The notes: a model not told the origin generated them from the sequence alone. Shown: positions 1 to 9,373, counted from the first letter of the stretch. The stretch is 64,000 nucleotides of DNA from Chryseobacterium limigenitum (GCF_900114875.1 NZ_FPKW01000013.1:1-64000); one strand, 5' to 3'. Made by a program: numbers and translations.

Positions 1-345
1 ATCAAAATAGAGAGCACGACCTATCATAAAAGTAAAAATAAAGAAACAAAAGATAAACGATATTACATTAGTAGTCAATTGAATACGCCTGAAATATTTT
101 TAAAACATACCAGAAATCATTGGCTAATTGAAAATAAATTACATTGGAGTTTAGATGTGATTTTAAAAGAAGATGAAAGCCGTAAACGGAACAATAATAT
201 AGCCGAAAACTTCTCAATTATACTAAAATTAGTGTTAAAATTATTGCAAGAAAAACAACTTAAAAACAAGAAAATAAGCATCAAAAGAATGAGAAAAATG
301 GCAGCTTGGAATTTAGATTATCTCATTGAAATGCTAAATTTTTAA
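1..345 (+). CDS. ISAs1-family transposase, C-terminal fragment (5' end outside the window)
   Basis: The frame is open from the first base of the window, so the gene is cut by the window edge and not necessarily broken in the genome. The visible 114 residues contain the features of the C-terminal half of ISAs1/H-repeat DDE transposases: YYISS, then RNHWLIENKLHW (the conserved HW.IEN.LHW block), LDV, and ED.SR.RN with the catalytic-region Glu. A TTG at 79 is not the true start because homology continues upstream. No other element gene follows. Whether the transposase is intact cannot be told from this window. Confidence 0.85.
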   Translation: MKIESTTYHKSKNKETKDKRYYISSQLNTPEIFLKHTRNHWLIENKLHWSLDVILKEDESRKRNNNIAENFSIILKLVLKLLQEKQLKNKKISIKRMRKMAAWNLDYLIEMLNF

Positions 346-363
346 TGCGTTTGGTCTGACATT
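346..363 (+). mobile_element. Probable right terminal end of the ISAs1-type element
   Basis: Directly after the transposase stop comes tgcgtttggtctgaca. ISAs1-type elements commonly end within a few bases of the transposase stop, in a sequence of this general form. The left end is outside the window, so the inverted repeat and target duplication cannot be verified. Confidence 0.4.
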
Positions 364-600
364 TAAGCCTTTCTCACTAATAATTCATTTATTTTACAAA
401 TAACAAAGCAATTATATGATTTGAATCATAAATAAAATAAAATTAACGAATTACAAATGAAAATATAGCATTCTTAAATTAAACAATACGAAAGTATGAT
501 AATTTTGATGAAAATATTTAACAAATAATCTGTTTTAAACAAATATTAATAACAATAAACCAATTATTAATATTTAATTTACAGTTTAAAAACAAAAAAA
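364..600. other. AT-rich non-coding gap
   Basis: About 240 bases of very AT-rich sequence between the IS end and the terminator of the polymerase gene. I see no ORF, repeat or recognisable regulatory element in it. Confidence 0.6.
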
Positions 601-640
601 AGAGAGACAATATTTTTATGTATTGCCTCTCTTTTTTTTA
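601..640 (-). terminator. Rho-independent terminator, probably bidirectional
   Basis: agagagacaata (601-612) pairs with tattgcctctct (621-632) with one G-T wobble and an 8-base loop. A-tracts and T-tracts flank both sides. It sits just downstream of the minus-strand EpsG-like gene. Confidence 0.8.
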
Positions 641-659
641 TAATAATTTGATTAAAAAT

Positions 660-1799
660 TTAAGGAAGAATATAGTTTTGGTAAAGATCTATTGTAAATC
701 TACCTGCAGTAATATTCCTAAAGCTTGAGAAGACCACAAAATTAAAAATAAATAAGGCTATAATAAAACTATATATTGCCGTTTTAGTACTTTTCGAAAC
801 TACATACATAGCATTCGGAATAATTAAAAAACCAAAACCGGTAAAAGCACCCACCAATCTGGAAGAGAAAACCGGATTATTCCTGAATATAAAATAGATA
901 CATATCCCCACAAGCGCGTAACTTCTATGGTATTCATAATATGGATATTTTTCAACCATTTTGGTATCAAAGAAAAAGAGGAAGAAGGTTAGAATCGCCG
1001 TCATAACTTCAGGAATACCAATCCCTCCATTAAGCCTTTCAGCCGTCTCCTCCATATAAGCATTAAAACCTCCAACAACCACACTATCTGAAGCAATACC
1101 ATCCAGAAAACTACCGAAGACCCTATACACCTCAAATGGAGACATTATGATAGAAACGATGATTGCTCCAAGCATAATCCCTTTATTTAGAGGAATACGG
1201 GCAATCCAGTACATTGGTAAAAACGCATAACATACATTATGAATCCCTCCCGCCAGATAAATACATAACAGATAATAGATAAGTTTTTTTTCTTTTATAA
1301 ACCTTACGGCAAAATACACCATAAAAACTCCTAAATTCTGCCTTATCTGCCCGGATTCTCCAACAAAAAAACCGGGAATAAACATAAACAGGATATAAGT
1401 AAACGGGTAAAATGTATTATCCTCTACATACCGCATTTTAAAGAAAATAGCCAACGCTGCTATTAATAGCGTAAGCATGTAGTAAGGCGCATTAAAAACA
1501 TTCAGAAGAATCTTATTAATAAGAATATACAACCACTCGATAACAATCGGCTGCGGGCTATCCAAATGCAGGCCTTTAAAAATAATGCTGATATAATCAA
1601 CAGTATCAGAATATACATAAATCCCTCTGTAACTACCGTAATCGGGACCAACTTCATTACGCAATCCGGCAACAATAACCAAAAAACCTCCTAAAAAGTA
1701 CAAGTACTTGCTTTCCACTTTCTGCCGAAACACTTCTTGGTAACTGAAAATGATCAGGAAAAAAATTGCAATTAGATAATATGGATGTAATAAACTCAT
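660..1799 (-). CDS. EpsG-family polysaccharide polymerase-like membrane protein
   Basis: A polytopic membrane protein of 379 residues with about ten hydrophobic segments. Near the N-terminus it has R47-N48, G51, D53 and Y54 after the second helix, the RN..G.DY signature of the EpsG family. These proteins are thought to polymerise exopolysaccharide or O-antigen repeat units at the inner membrane (family knowledge). It stands alone: no glycosyltransferases or flippase lie next to it, so the polymer concerned cannot be deduced. It has its own promoter and terminator. An O-antigen ligase-like role is an alternative. Confidence 0.75.
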   Translation of the reverse strand: MSLLHPYYLIAIFFLIIFSYQEVFRQKVESKYLYFLGGFLVIVAGLRNEVGPDYGSYRGIYVYSDTVDYISIIFKGLHLDSPQPIVIEWLYILINKILLNVFNAPYYMLTLLIAALAIFFKMRYVEDNTFYPFTYILFMFIPGFFVGESGQIRQNLGVFMVYFAVRFIKEKKLIYYLLCIYLAGGIHNVCYAFLPMYWIARIPLNKGIMLGAIIVSIIMSPFEVYRVFGSFLDGIASDSVVVGGFNAYMEETAERLNGGIGIPEVMTAILTFFLFFFDTKMVEKYPYYEYHRSYALVGICIYFIFRNNPVFSSRLVGAFTGFGFLIIPNAMYVVSKSTKTAIYSFIIALFIFNFVVFSSFRNITAGRFTIDLYQNYILP

Positions 1800-1894
1800 T
1801 ATTTCATATCTATGTGTATTTTAAAACATATCAAAAACCAAGTTTTTACTTAAAAGTTTTTATTATATTTTTCTTCATCAATTGGGAACTTCTG

Positions 1895-1924
1895 CAAAAG
1901 TAGATTTTTTTTTTATTTTGTCAA
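1895..1924 (-). promoter_or_regulatory. Bacteroidota-type promoter for the EpsG-like gene
   Basis: On the minus strand TTG (1924-1922), 19 bases, then TACTTTTG (1902-1895), matching TTG-N17-23-TAnnTTTG. It would give a leader of about 90 bases. Confidence 0.5.
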
Positions 1925-1967
1925 GAATATTTATTCATTGTAAGCTAAAACTTTATATATTAAATCT

Positions 1968-1997
1968 TTTGAACTTATACTTAAAAATTTAAATTTG
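1968..1997 (+). promoter_or_regulatory. Bacteroidota-type promoter for the flexirubin plus-strand operon
   Basis: TTTG (1968-1971), 18 bases, then TAAATTTG (1990-1997), an excellent match to the Flavobacterium/Bacteroides consensus. Initiation would fall near 2003, giving a leader of only about 15 bases before the ATG at 2019. Confidence 0.65.
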
Positions 1998-2018
1998 CAA
2001 ACTTGATTTCATAATGCA

Positions 2019-5000
2019 ATGCATCGGTTTTTTATATTTTTATATTATCTTATTTCCAGAAACAAAACACTTTCAGTATTTATTGCTTTAAGTATTGCCG
2101 TGATATGCGGATTTTTCGCCTCAAAAATCAATTTCGAGGAAGATATCAATCAGATAATCCCTAAAAACGAAAAATCCGACCTTACCGCAAAAGTTCTTAA
2201 ACAGCTTAATTTTTCAGACAAAATCATTGTCATTATTGAAAACACATCTAAAGAAGATCAATTTCAGCTTTCCGAGACCGCTGATACTTTTTTAACTAAA
2301 ATTGAACCTTTACAAAAATACATAGGCTCGGTTCAGGGGAAAGTAAATGATAATGAAATTTCGGAAACCTTTGATTTCGTCAATCAAAATCTTCCTTTAT
2401 TCTTAAATGAAAACGATTACAAGGAAATTGAAAGAAAGCTCCAAAAAGACAGTATCGCAAAACAGGTAGAAAATAATTATATTTCTTTGGTTTCCCCAAC
2501 AAGTCTGGTGACTAAAGATTTTATTAAAAAAGATCCGCTGGGAATCACATTTTTAGGAATCAAAAAACTGAATGCCTTAAATATCAGCAAAGATTTCAAG
2601 CTCGAAGACAATTACATCGTTACCAAAGACGGAAAAAACCTTTTACTTTTTATTGAACCTAAAAACAAAAGCAACGACACGAAGAACAACGAAGCATTTG
2701 TCAATCAATTAAATGAAATAAAAGACAACCTCAACAAACAGTTCAAAGGAAAAACTGAGCTTAGCTATTTTGGATCGCCAGTAATTGCCGTTGCCAATGC
2801 CCAACAGATTAAAAAAGACATTCAAAATACGGTCATGATTTCTATGACAGTGCTTTTGATATTGCTGATTTATTATTTCAGGAATTTCTTCACGCCGATT
2901 ATCGTTTTTCTTCCGACTGTATTTTCTGTTTTATTGGCTTTGTTGATTTTATATTTTACTAAAGACAAAATCTCAGCAATTTCTTTAAGCGTTGGCGCCA
3001 TTTTGATTGGAATTACGATAGATTATGCGTTACATATTTTGACGCATTACAAGCATAATAACAATATTGAAGAACTTTATAAAGAAATCACGCAACCGAT
3101 CATATTGAGTAGCGCAACAACTGCCGTTTCATTTCTATGTTTGGTTTTTGTCCGTTCCGAAGCTCTGAAAGATCTTGGCCTTTTTGCAGCGATTACGGTT
3201 ATTTTGTCCTCAATCACAGCATTGATTATCGTTCCTCAACTTTACAAGCCTAAAGATAAGGACGAAAAAGTCAGCGCCAATTTTATCGATAGAATAGGTT
3301 CGTATCCTTATGAGAAAAATAAGCCTTTAATTATTGGCTGTTCCATCATTATTATTGCCTGTATATTTAGCTTCAGGCATGTTGGTTTCAATGAAGATAT
3401 AGGAGACCTGAATTATATCCCAAAAGATTTAAAAATAAGTGAAGCGAAGTTGGAGAAACTTTCAGACATCACTTCAAAATCTATTTACACAATTTCTTAT
3501 GGAAATTCTGAGAACGAAGCGCTGGCAAGAAACTCCCAACTTTCTGAATTCCTTGAAAAAGAAAAGAAAGATGGGAAAATTTTAAGTTATAATTCCATTG
3601 GAAATGTTGTTTTATCCGAAAAAGATCAGCAAAAGAAAATTGAAATCTGGAACAAATTCTGGAACAGTCACAAAAAAGATCAAACCATTTCTGAATTAAT
3701 TGATAACGGAAACAGGTTCGGCTTCAACAGCTCCGCATTTAATCAGTTCAATGAAAATTTGAATAAAAACTATTCTACATTAAGCTTAAAAGACTACGAA
3801 AAAATAAAGGCATTGCAAATTTCTGAGTTTTTAAGTAATGAAAACGGCTTCTACACTGTTTCTAATGTAGTGAAAGTAGATGAAACCAAAAGAGATGCCT
3901 TCATCAAAGATGTTGAAAAGAAGCATGAAGCTTTAGCAATCGACCGCCAGCAGATGAATGAAAACTTTTTAGGTTTACTGAAAAGAGATTTCAACACGTT
4001 GATTAATTATTCCTTACTCGCCATCGTTCTAACAATTATTGTTTTCTTCAGAAATTTTGAATTAACGGTTCTTACAATGTTCCCAATTGTTTTAACAGGA
4101 GTCGTGACCGCCGGAATTCTCTATTTCTTAGGATTAGAATTAAATATTTTCAGTACCGTTGTGTGTACTCTAGTTTTTGGAGTTGGAGACGATTTCAGTA
4201 TTTTCCTTACGAAAGCTATGCAAAAAGAGCATACGACAGGAAAAAATGAGCTTCCAACGTATAGAACTTCAATCATTCTGGCCGTTTTTACAACAATTTT
4301 ATCCATTGGCTCGTTAATTTTCGCAAAACACCCGGCTTTACATTCTTTAGCTTTAGTTGCGTTGATCGGAATGTTTTCGGTAATTATAATCACCTCAACA
4401 TTATATCCGTTCTGGTTTAGGTTTTTAATTACCAACAGAGCAAAAAAAGGACTCTCGCCAATTACTTTCAGATTGTTCTTACGTTCCGTGATCTCGTTCT
4501 TTTATTACGGATTAGGCGGACTTTTCTTTTCTTTCTTCGGACATTTCTTCGTGAGAAAAGCAAAAGGAAAAACGTTGAGCAACATCAAAAAATCTATTGC
4601 TTTATTCTTAAAATCTGTTTTACATCTCACTCCGTTTGTTAAGAAAACAGTGATTACAAATCCTAACGAGGACTTCAGCAAACCGTCTGTTATTATTGCC
4701 AATCACACTTCTTTCCTTGATACTTTGGCGCTTGCAATGGCGACGCATAAAATCGTTTATTTAGTAAATGACTGGGTTTACGAATCTCCTGTTTTTGGAA
4801 AATTAGTAAAAGCTTTAGGCTTCTTCCCGGTTTCTCAAGGCATAGAAAACGGAATGGAGCAACTTCGAGAAAAAATAAATGAAGGCTATTCTTTAATGGT
4901 ATTTCCGGAAGCCGAACGTTCTTATACGAACGATGTAAAAAGATTCCACAAAGGAGCATTTTATATTGCCGAAGAATTTGGGTTGGACGTAGTTCCTGTT

Positions 5001-5672
5001 TACATCCACGGAAATTCTGAAGTACTCCCAAAAGGCGATTTCATTATTTATGACGGAAGCATTACCGTGAAAGTTGGTGACAGAATTCACAATGACGATC
5101 TTAGCTTTGGTAAAAATTATTCGGAAAGAACGAAAAAGATCAATGCTTACTTCAGAGATGAATTTGCAAAACTGAGAAATGAAATTGAAGATGAAGATTA
5201 TTTTAAAAAGAAATTATTTTTAAGCTTTTTATATAAAGAAACGGAAGTTGCAGATGAACTGAAAAAGGATTTCAAAACCAATAAATCTGTTTATTTTGAA
5301 TTGAATAAACACATCCCGAAAGACGCTGTTATCATGCATATTGCAGATGATTTCGGGCAAAAAGATGTTTTGCTAACCCTACAGGAAGCCAGCAGAAAAA
5401 TATTTAGTTTAATTAATGATCACGAAAAACGTGAGATTGCAAAACAAAGTTATATTGCAAAGAGAAGAAAGATTAATTATATCAACGACACCTCCGAAAT
5501 CAATAAAAAAACAGATGTACTTTTAATTTCTGACGAAAATTTTAATCTAAAAAATATCACCGAGCTTCCGGAAACTATTATTTTAATGAATATTAAAAAT
5601 TCTTCATTTGAAAATGATAATTATGAGCTCAAATTCAATTCTGAATCAATAAAAATATTTAGACCTAAATAA
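2019..5672 (+). CDS. MMPL/RND-type transporter fused to a PlsC acyltransferase (flexirubin cluster)
   Basis: 1217 residues. Residues 1 to about 800 form an MMPL-type exporter: one N-terminal helix, a periplasmic domain, a helix bundle with G326-G331-D335-Y336 (the GxxxxGxxxDY element), then a second half with VGDD at 722-725. Residues about 860-1080 are a PlsC/LPLAT domain with the HX4D motif (H896, D901) and FPEAERS near 962 in place of the usual FPEGTRS. The last 130 residues have no family I can name; the pattern IMHIADDFGQKD resembles a degraded Rossmann methyltransferase motif I (inference). In aryl polyene and flexirubin clusters such proteins are thought to move or attach the pigment lipid at the envelope. 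First gene of the operon. Confidence 0.85.
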   Translation: MHRFFIFLYYLISRNKTLSVFIALSIAVICGFFASKINFEEDINQIIPKNEKSDLTAKVLKQLNFSDKIIVIIENTSKEDQFQLSETADTFLTKIEPLQKYIGSVQGKVNDNEISETFDFVNQNLPLFLNENDYKEIERKLQKDSIAKQVENNYISLVSPTSLVTKDFIKKDPLGITFLGIKKLNALNISKDFKLEDNYIVTKDGKNLLLFIEPKNKSNDTKNNEAFVNQLNEIKDNLNKQFKGKTELSYFGSPVIAVANAQQIKKDIQNTVMISMTVLLILLIYYFRNFFTPIIVFLPTVFSVLLALLILYFTKDKISAISLSVGAILIGITIDYALHILTHYKHNNNIEELYKEITQPIILSSATTAVSFLCLVFVRSEALKDLGLFAAITVILSSITALIIVPQLYKPKDKDEKVSANFIDRIGSYPYEKNKPLIIGCSIIIIACIFSFRHVGFNEDIGDLNYIPKDLKISEAKLEKLSDITSKSIYTISYGNSENEALARNSQLSEFLEKEKKDGKILSYNSIGNVVLSEKDQQKKIEIWNKFWNSHKKDQTISELIDNGNRFGFNSSAFNQFNENLNKNYSTLSLKDYEKIKALQISEFLSNENGFYTVSNVVKVDETKRDAFIKDVEKKHEALAIDRQQMNENFLGLLKRDFNTLINYSLLAIVLTIIVFFRNFELTVLTMFPIVLTGVVTAGILYFLGLELNIFSTVVCTLVFGVGDDFSIFLTKAMQKEHTTGKNELPTYRTSIILAVFTTILSIGSLIFAKHPALHSLALVALIGMFSVIIITSTLYPFWFRFLITNRAKKGLSPITFRLFLRSVISFFYYGLGGLFFSFFGHFFVRKAKGKTLSNIKKSIALFLKSVLHLTPFVKKTVITNPNEDFSKPSVIIANHTSFLDTLALAMATHKIVYLVNDWVYESPVFGKLVKALGFFPVSQGIENGMEQLREKINEGYSLMVFPEAERSYTNDVKRFHKGAFYIAEEFGLDVVPVYIHGNSEVLPKGDFIIYDGSITVKVGDRIHNDDLSFGKNYSERTKKINAYFRDEFAKLRNEIEDEDYFKKKLFLSFLYKETEVADELKKDFKTNKSVYFELNKHIPKDAVIMHIADDFGQKDVLLTLQEASRKIFSLINDHEKREIAKQSYIAKRRKINYINDTSEINKKTDVLLISDENFNLKNITELPETIILMNIKNSSFENDNYELKFNSESIKIFRPK

Positions 5673-5713
5673 TAAATATGAAAAGCATATTTTTGTAACC
5701 GATAAAAAAACTA

Positions 5714-6628
5714 ATGCAAAAAAATATACTTGTAATATATTATTCACAAACCGGACAATTGGAGGATATTGTAAAGAATGTTGCCCAACCGTTTGAAAAT
5801 AATAAAGAAGAATATAACGTTACGTATTATAATATTCAGTTAAAGGAAGATTTTCCTTTTCCTTGGCCAAGTGATGTATTTTTCAATACATTTCCGGAGT
5901 CTTATTTGCAGATTCCGAGCGAGATACATCCGCCTTCGGAAAGCATTCTGAACAAAAAATATGACCTCATTATTTTTGGTTATCAGGTTTGGTATTTAAC
6001 GCCGTCCATTCCTATTATTTCGTTTCTGAAAAGTGGTTACGCAGAAAATATATTAAAAAACACTCCTGTGGTTACCATTTCTGCAACAAGAAACATGTGG
6101 ATGCTTTCTCAGGAAAAACTGAAAGTATATTTAAAAGACATGAAAGCCCAACTTGCAGGAAATATCGCTTTGGTAGACAGACACGATAATTATACAAGCG
6201 TATTAACCATTTTGCGCTGGCTAACCACCGGACAAAAAGAAAAATCAGGAATACTTCCCGCAGCCGGAGTTTCAGACGAAGAAATCACAGGTTCTGTAAA
6301 ATATGGCGAGGTTATTGAGAAGCATTTAAAAAACAATGATCTGGATAATCTTCAACCTGAGCTAATCAATAACGGAGCCGTAGAAATCCGTCCTTTTTTA
6401 GTAAGAGTAGAGAAAGTAGGAAACAAGATCTTCACCATTTGGTCTAACCTGATTATCAAGAAAAAAGAAAAACGACCATTGCTGATAAAATTCTTTAAGG
6501 TATATTTGATGGCAGCAATTTGGGTAATTTCACCCATAGTTTTGGTATTACACCTTCTGACGACCCCTATATTTTGGGTTAAAAGGCAGAAACAAAAAAA
6601 ATATTTACAAGGAATTAATTTAAAATAG
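5714..6628 (+). CDS. darA: DarA: flavodoxin-like dialkylresorcinol-forming enzyme
   Basis: 304 residues. The N-terminus NILVIYYSQTGQ (S11-T13-G14) is a flavodoxin phosphate-binding loop, so an FMN-binding Rossmann fold is likely. A strongly hydrophobic stretch near 255-285 is followed by a basic tail, suggesting membrane association. The gene lies one base before the KAS III-like gene, the usual darA-darB order. Published work on dialkylresorcinols assigns DarB the condensation to a cyclohexanedione and DarA its aromatisation, which fits an FMN-dependent oxidation. The symbol rests on recognised sequence and synteny; confidence is high for the family and moderate for the mechanism. Confidence 0.85.
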   Translation: MQKNILVIYYSQTGQLEDIVKNVAQPFENNKEEYNVTYYNIQLKEDFPFPWPSDVFFNTFPESYLQIPSEIHPPSESILNKKYDLIIFGYQVWYLTPSIPIISFLKSGYAENILKNTPVVTISATRNMWMLSQEKLKVYLKDMKAQLAGNIALVDRHDNYTSVLTILRWLTTGQKEKSGILPAAGVSDEEITGSVKYGEVIEKHLKNNDLDNLQPELINNGAVEIRPFLVRVEKVGNKIFTIWSNLIIKKKEKRPLLIKFFKVYLMAAIWVISPIVLVLHLLTTPIFWVKRQKQKKYLQGINLK

Positions 6629-6629
6629 A

Positions 6630-7769
6630 ATGTACGACGTATTTATAACAAAAGCATCAAAATACTTACCCAATGAGCCTGTTTCGAATGATGAAATGGA
6701 AACGTATCTTGGTTATATAAATGAGGCGAAATCTAAAGCGAAATCTATTATTTTAAGAAACAATAAAATCACCACAAGATATTACGCTTTAGACAAAGAA
6801 GGAAACCCTACACATACCAATGCTCAGCTTACAGCAAAGGCAATTGAAGGACTTTTTGACGAAAATTTCAAAAAATCAGATATGAAATTGCTTTCCGTAG
6901 GAACTACTTCTCCAGATCAGATTCAGCCTTCACACGCTTCTATGGTTCACGGGGAATTAAACATCGGGAAATCTATTGAGATTAACACCGCAACGGGCCT
7001 TTGTAATTCGGGGATGAATGCCTTGAACTACGGATTTCTTTCCATCAAAGCAGGAGTTCAGGAAACGGCCGTTTGTGCAGGTTCTGAGAGAATGTCTGCT
7101 TGGATGACAGCTGATAAATTCAACCACGAAGCAGAAAATTTAATTTTATTGGAAGAAAGACCCATTATTGCCTTCAAAAGAGAATTCCTTAGATGGATGC
7201 TTTCTGACGGAGCAGGAGCTTTCTTATTGGAAAATAAACCAAGAGAAAACGAAATATCTTTGAAAATTGATTTCATTGATTTCTATTCTTACGCCCACGA
7301 AATCGAAGCTTGTATGTATGCAGGTTGCGAAAAACAGGAAGACGGAAGTTTAAAATCTTGGGCAGATTATCCATCAGACGAATGGTTAAAACAGTCTATT
7401 TTTGCGATAAAGCAAGACACTAAAATCCTTGATAAATACATCTTGGTAAAAGGTGCCGAAAGTTTAAGATCATCTTTCGACAAGCACAGTTTAGATCCTG
7501 ATTCTATCGATCACGTTTTAGCTCATATTTCTTCAGGTTATTTTAAAGAAGGTCTTAAGAACGAGTTTGATAAAGTAGGATTAGATTTCCCTTGGGAAAA
7601 ATGGTACTACAATCTTTCTGATATCGGAAATATTGGAGCAGGTTCTATCTTCGTAGCTTTAGAAGAGCTAATGAATTCAGGAAAGTTAAAAAAAGGAGAA
7701 AAAATACTTCTTTGCGTTCCTGAAAGTGGAAGATTCGCTTATTCTTGTGCATTGTTAACCGTTTGCTAA
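6630..7769 (+). CDS. darB: DarB: beta-ketoacyl-ACP synthase III-type condensing enzyme
   Basis: 379 residues of thiolase fold. The Cys-His-Asn set of KAS III is visible: C125 in TATGLCNSG, His in LAHISSGY and Asn in NLSDIGNIGAG. In dialkylresorcinol biosynthesis DarB joins a beta-ketoacyl thioester to an alpha,beta-unsaturated acyl thioester and closes the ring (established for the family). It follows darA directly, and its TAA overlaps the next ATG (TAATG at 7767-7771), implying translational coupling. Confidence 0.88.
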   Translation: MYDVFITKASKYLPNEPVSNDEMETYLGYINEAKSKAKSIILRNNKITTRYYALDKEGNPTHTNAQLTAKAIEGLFDENFKKSDMKLLSVGTTSPDQIQPSHASMVHGELNIGKSIEINTATGLCNSGMNALNYGFLSIKAGVQETAVCAGSERMSAWMTADKFNHEAENLILLEERPIIAFKREFLRWMLSDGAGAFLLENKPRENEISLKIDFIDFYSYAHEIEACMYAGCEKQEDGSLKSWADYPSDEWLKQSIFAIKQDTKILDKYILVKGAESLRSSFDKHSLDPDSIDHVLAHISSGYFKEGLKNEFDKVGLDFPWEKWYYNLSDIGNIGAGSIFVALEELMNSGKLKKGEKILLCVPESGRFAYSCALLTVC

Positions 7770-8200
7770 TGGAAAACAAATTACCAACATCTGATCAAAA
7801 TTTTGTAGAAAGCTTAATTCCGCAAAGGTCTCCTTTTGTAATGGTGAATAAACTTGCAGAATATTCTGAAAATCATCTGATTTCAGGGTTTGAAATAAAA
7901 GAAGAAAATATTTTTGTTCAGAACGGAATTTTTCAGGCATCAGGGTTAATTGAACATCAGGCACAAAGTGTGGCTTTACACACCGGCTACAAATATTATC
8001 TTTTGGGGAAAGATGCTCCAACAGGATATATTGGCGCCATCAAGTCTTTTGAAGCTGAAGCATTGCCAAAAGTCGGAGATCATCTGAAATCGGAAGTTAC
8101 CATTCTTAATGAAGTAATGGGAGTTACCCTTGTCAATATTATTACAAAACTTAATGATGTTGAGATTGCCAACTCTCAAATGAAAACTGTTGTAAAATAA
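7769..8200 (+). CDS. ApeP/FabZ-like hotdog dehydratase, first of a tandem pair
   Basis: 143 residues from the ATG at 7769, which overlaps the darB stop; a TTG start at 7745 inside darB is unlikely. LIPQRSPFVMV and SGLIEHQAQ are FabZ/ApeP landmarks. The expected role is dehydration of 3-hydroxyacyl-ACP during polyene extension. Odd point: the position where FabZ carries its catalytic His (GHFP) reads VQNG here (Q51), whereas the next protein has VHNN (H49). E62 is kept. It may be a structural partner of the next subunit (inference). Confidence 0.78.
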   Translation: MENKLPTSDQNFVESLIPQRSPFVMVNKLAEYSENHLISGFEIKEENIFVQNGIFQASGLIEHQAQSVALHTGYKYYLLGKDAPTGYIGAIKSFEAEALPKVGDHLKSEVTILNEVMGVTLVNIITKLNDVEIANSQMKTVVK

Positions 8201-8205
8201 TTTTA

Positions 8206-8649
8206 ATGGAAATCAAGGAAGACAATATCATCAACATACACAATTTTCTGCCGCATCGCGAGCCGATGTTGATGGCTGATTATATTTTGGAACTGACCAA
8301 AGAAAAAGTCGTGACTTCCTTTGAAATACTTGAGGATAATATTTTTGTTCATAATAATGAATTTGTTGAAGCCGGTTTAATTGAAAACCTTGCTCAAACC
8401 TGTTCATCAATCCTTGGACAAAGTTTCTTCGAAAACCCTGAAGCTGATACAAAAGTGATCGGTTTTATTACCAATATCAAAAAAATTGAAGTTTTCGCGT
8501 TGCCGAAAGTGGGTGATAAGATCATTTCAAAAGCATCATTGATTTCTCAATACGAAAATATCTGCAATATCTTTTGTGAGACATTTAATAATGATGAATT
8601 GTTGATCAGAGCTGAAATCAATTTGTTTATTCAGGAAGTAAAATCTTAG
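8206..8649 (+). CDS. ApeP/FabZ-like hotdog dehydratase, second of a tandem pair
   Basis: 147 residues with FLPHREPMLM near the N-terminus and FVHNN...GLIENLAQ around 48-64, so both the His (H49) and the acidic residue (E60) of the dehydratase site are present. Its closest visible relative is the preceding gene, five bases upstream; the two look like an old tandem duplication. Likely an ACP-dependent 3-hydroxyacyl dehydratase for aryl polyene or alkyl chain formation. It ends the first cistron group: a terminator follows. Confidence 0.78.
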   Translation: MEIKEDNIINIHNFLPHREPMLMADYILELTKEKVVTSFEILEDNIFVHNNEFVEAGLIENLAQTCSSILGQSFFENPEADTKVIGFITNIKKIEVFALPKVGDKIISKASLISQYENICNIFCETFNNDELLIRAEINLFIQEVKS

Positions 8650-8669
8650 AAATTTACTTTAAATATATA

Positions 8670-8701
8670 AAAGCTGTACGTTTTGTGCAGCTTTTTGTTT
8701 T
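8670..8701 (+). terminator. Rho-independent terminator after the second hotdog gene
   Basis: aaagctgtac (8670-8679) pairs with gtgcagcttt (8685-8694), ten pairs with one wobble, five-base loop, followed by a T-rich tract. Confidence 0.8.
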
Positions 8702-8775
8702 TTAGACTCCCATGGATACCCAGATATTTAAGCTTTATTTTTAATTTATAAATTTTATCAATTTTCATTTTTCTC

Positions 8776-8811
8776 AATCATCTGTGTAAATTTGTGCAAA
8801 TCTGTGGTTAA
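8776..8811 (+). repeat. Dispersed repeat, copy 1 (AATCATCTGTG...CTGTGGTT type)
   Basis: Matches 39505-39539 (inverted) and 45682-45713. Copies share aatcatctgtg, a central aaatttg-like part and tctgtggtt. It lies in the 320-base gap before the DNA-binding-like gene. Confidence 0.6.
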
Positions 8812-8968
8812 TATAATAAATAAGAGAGGCATTAAAACTCACATTACACTATCACAGAATAATATGATTTACATATAATCTATTTTCACTATTTTAGCCG
8901 ATTGATAAAGTTAATCACAAAACAGATGATTTTTTTTCATTTGTAATCTAAAACTTAAAAATATTTAG

Positions 8969-9373
8969 ATGAAAAAGCAAGACCTTCCTCAAGACGAAAG
9001 CAATCTGAAATCGGCAAATATGACCGAGGTTTTGTACGTGACTGATGAAAATAACAATTATACAACGGCAAACAGCACTGGTTGGGATATTAAGAAAGCC
9101 GCTTTAGATGAATCTTTAGCATTGATTAATGAAAGAATAGAAGAAGCCAGACAAAATGTTGCCAATAATATTGCGAGTCCGATTGTTTATTTCATGGAAC
9201 TGAACAAAATGGATTTACAGGTTCTTGCTTCCTATGCCGGAATGTGGCAATGGAGGGTAAAGAGACACGCAAAACCAAAAGTATTTAAGACACTAAGCGA
9301 ATCCGTACTGAAAAAATATGCCGATGCATTCGGAATTTCGGTGGATGAATTAAAAAATTTCAACGGAAAATAA
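8969..9373 (+). CDS. Flexirubin-cluster protein with a helix-turn-helix-like C-terminus
   Basis: 134 residues. The N-terminal half is polar. The C-terminal half (about 75-132) has a conserved-looking block with GMWQWRVKRH, followed by KYADAFGISVDELKNF, which has the rhythm of an XRE-type helix-turn-helix domain. I know similar short proteins from flavobacterial pigment clusters but not their function. A regulatory role is inference. It starts a second transcription group after the 8670 terminator. Confidence 0.6.
   Translation: MKKQDLPQDESNLKSANMTEVLYVTDENNNYTTANSTGWDIKKAALDESLALINERIEEARQNVANNIASPIVYFMELNKMDLQVLASYAGMWQWRVKRHAKPKVFKTLSESVLKKYADAFGISVDELKNFNGK

Noticed and set aside
4121-5090. 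Several minus-strand open frames within the MMPL-PlsC gene
   Set aside because: Shadows of a long, well-supported plus-strand gene, without recognisable motifs.
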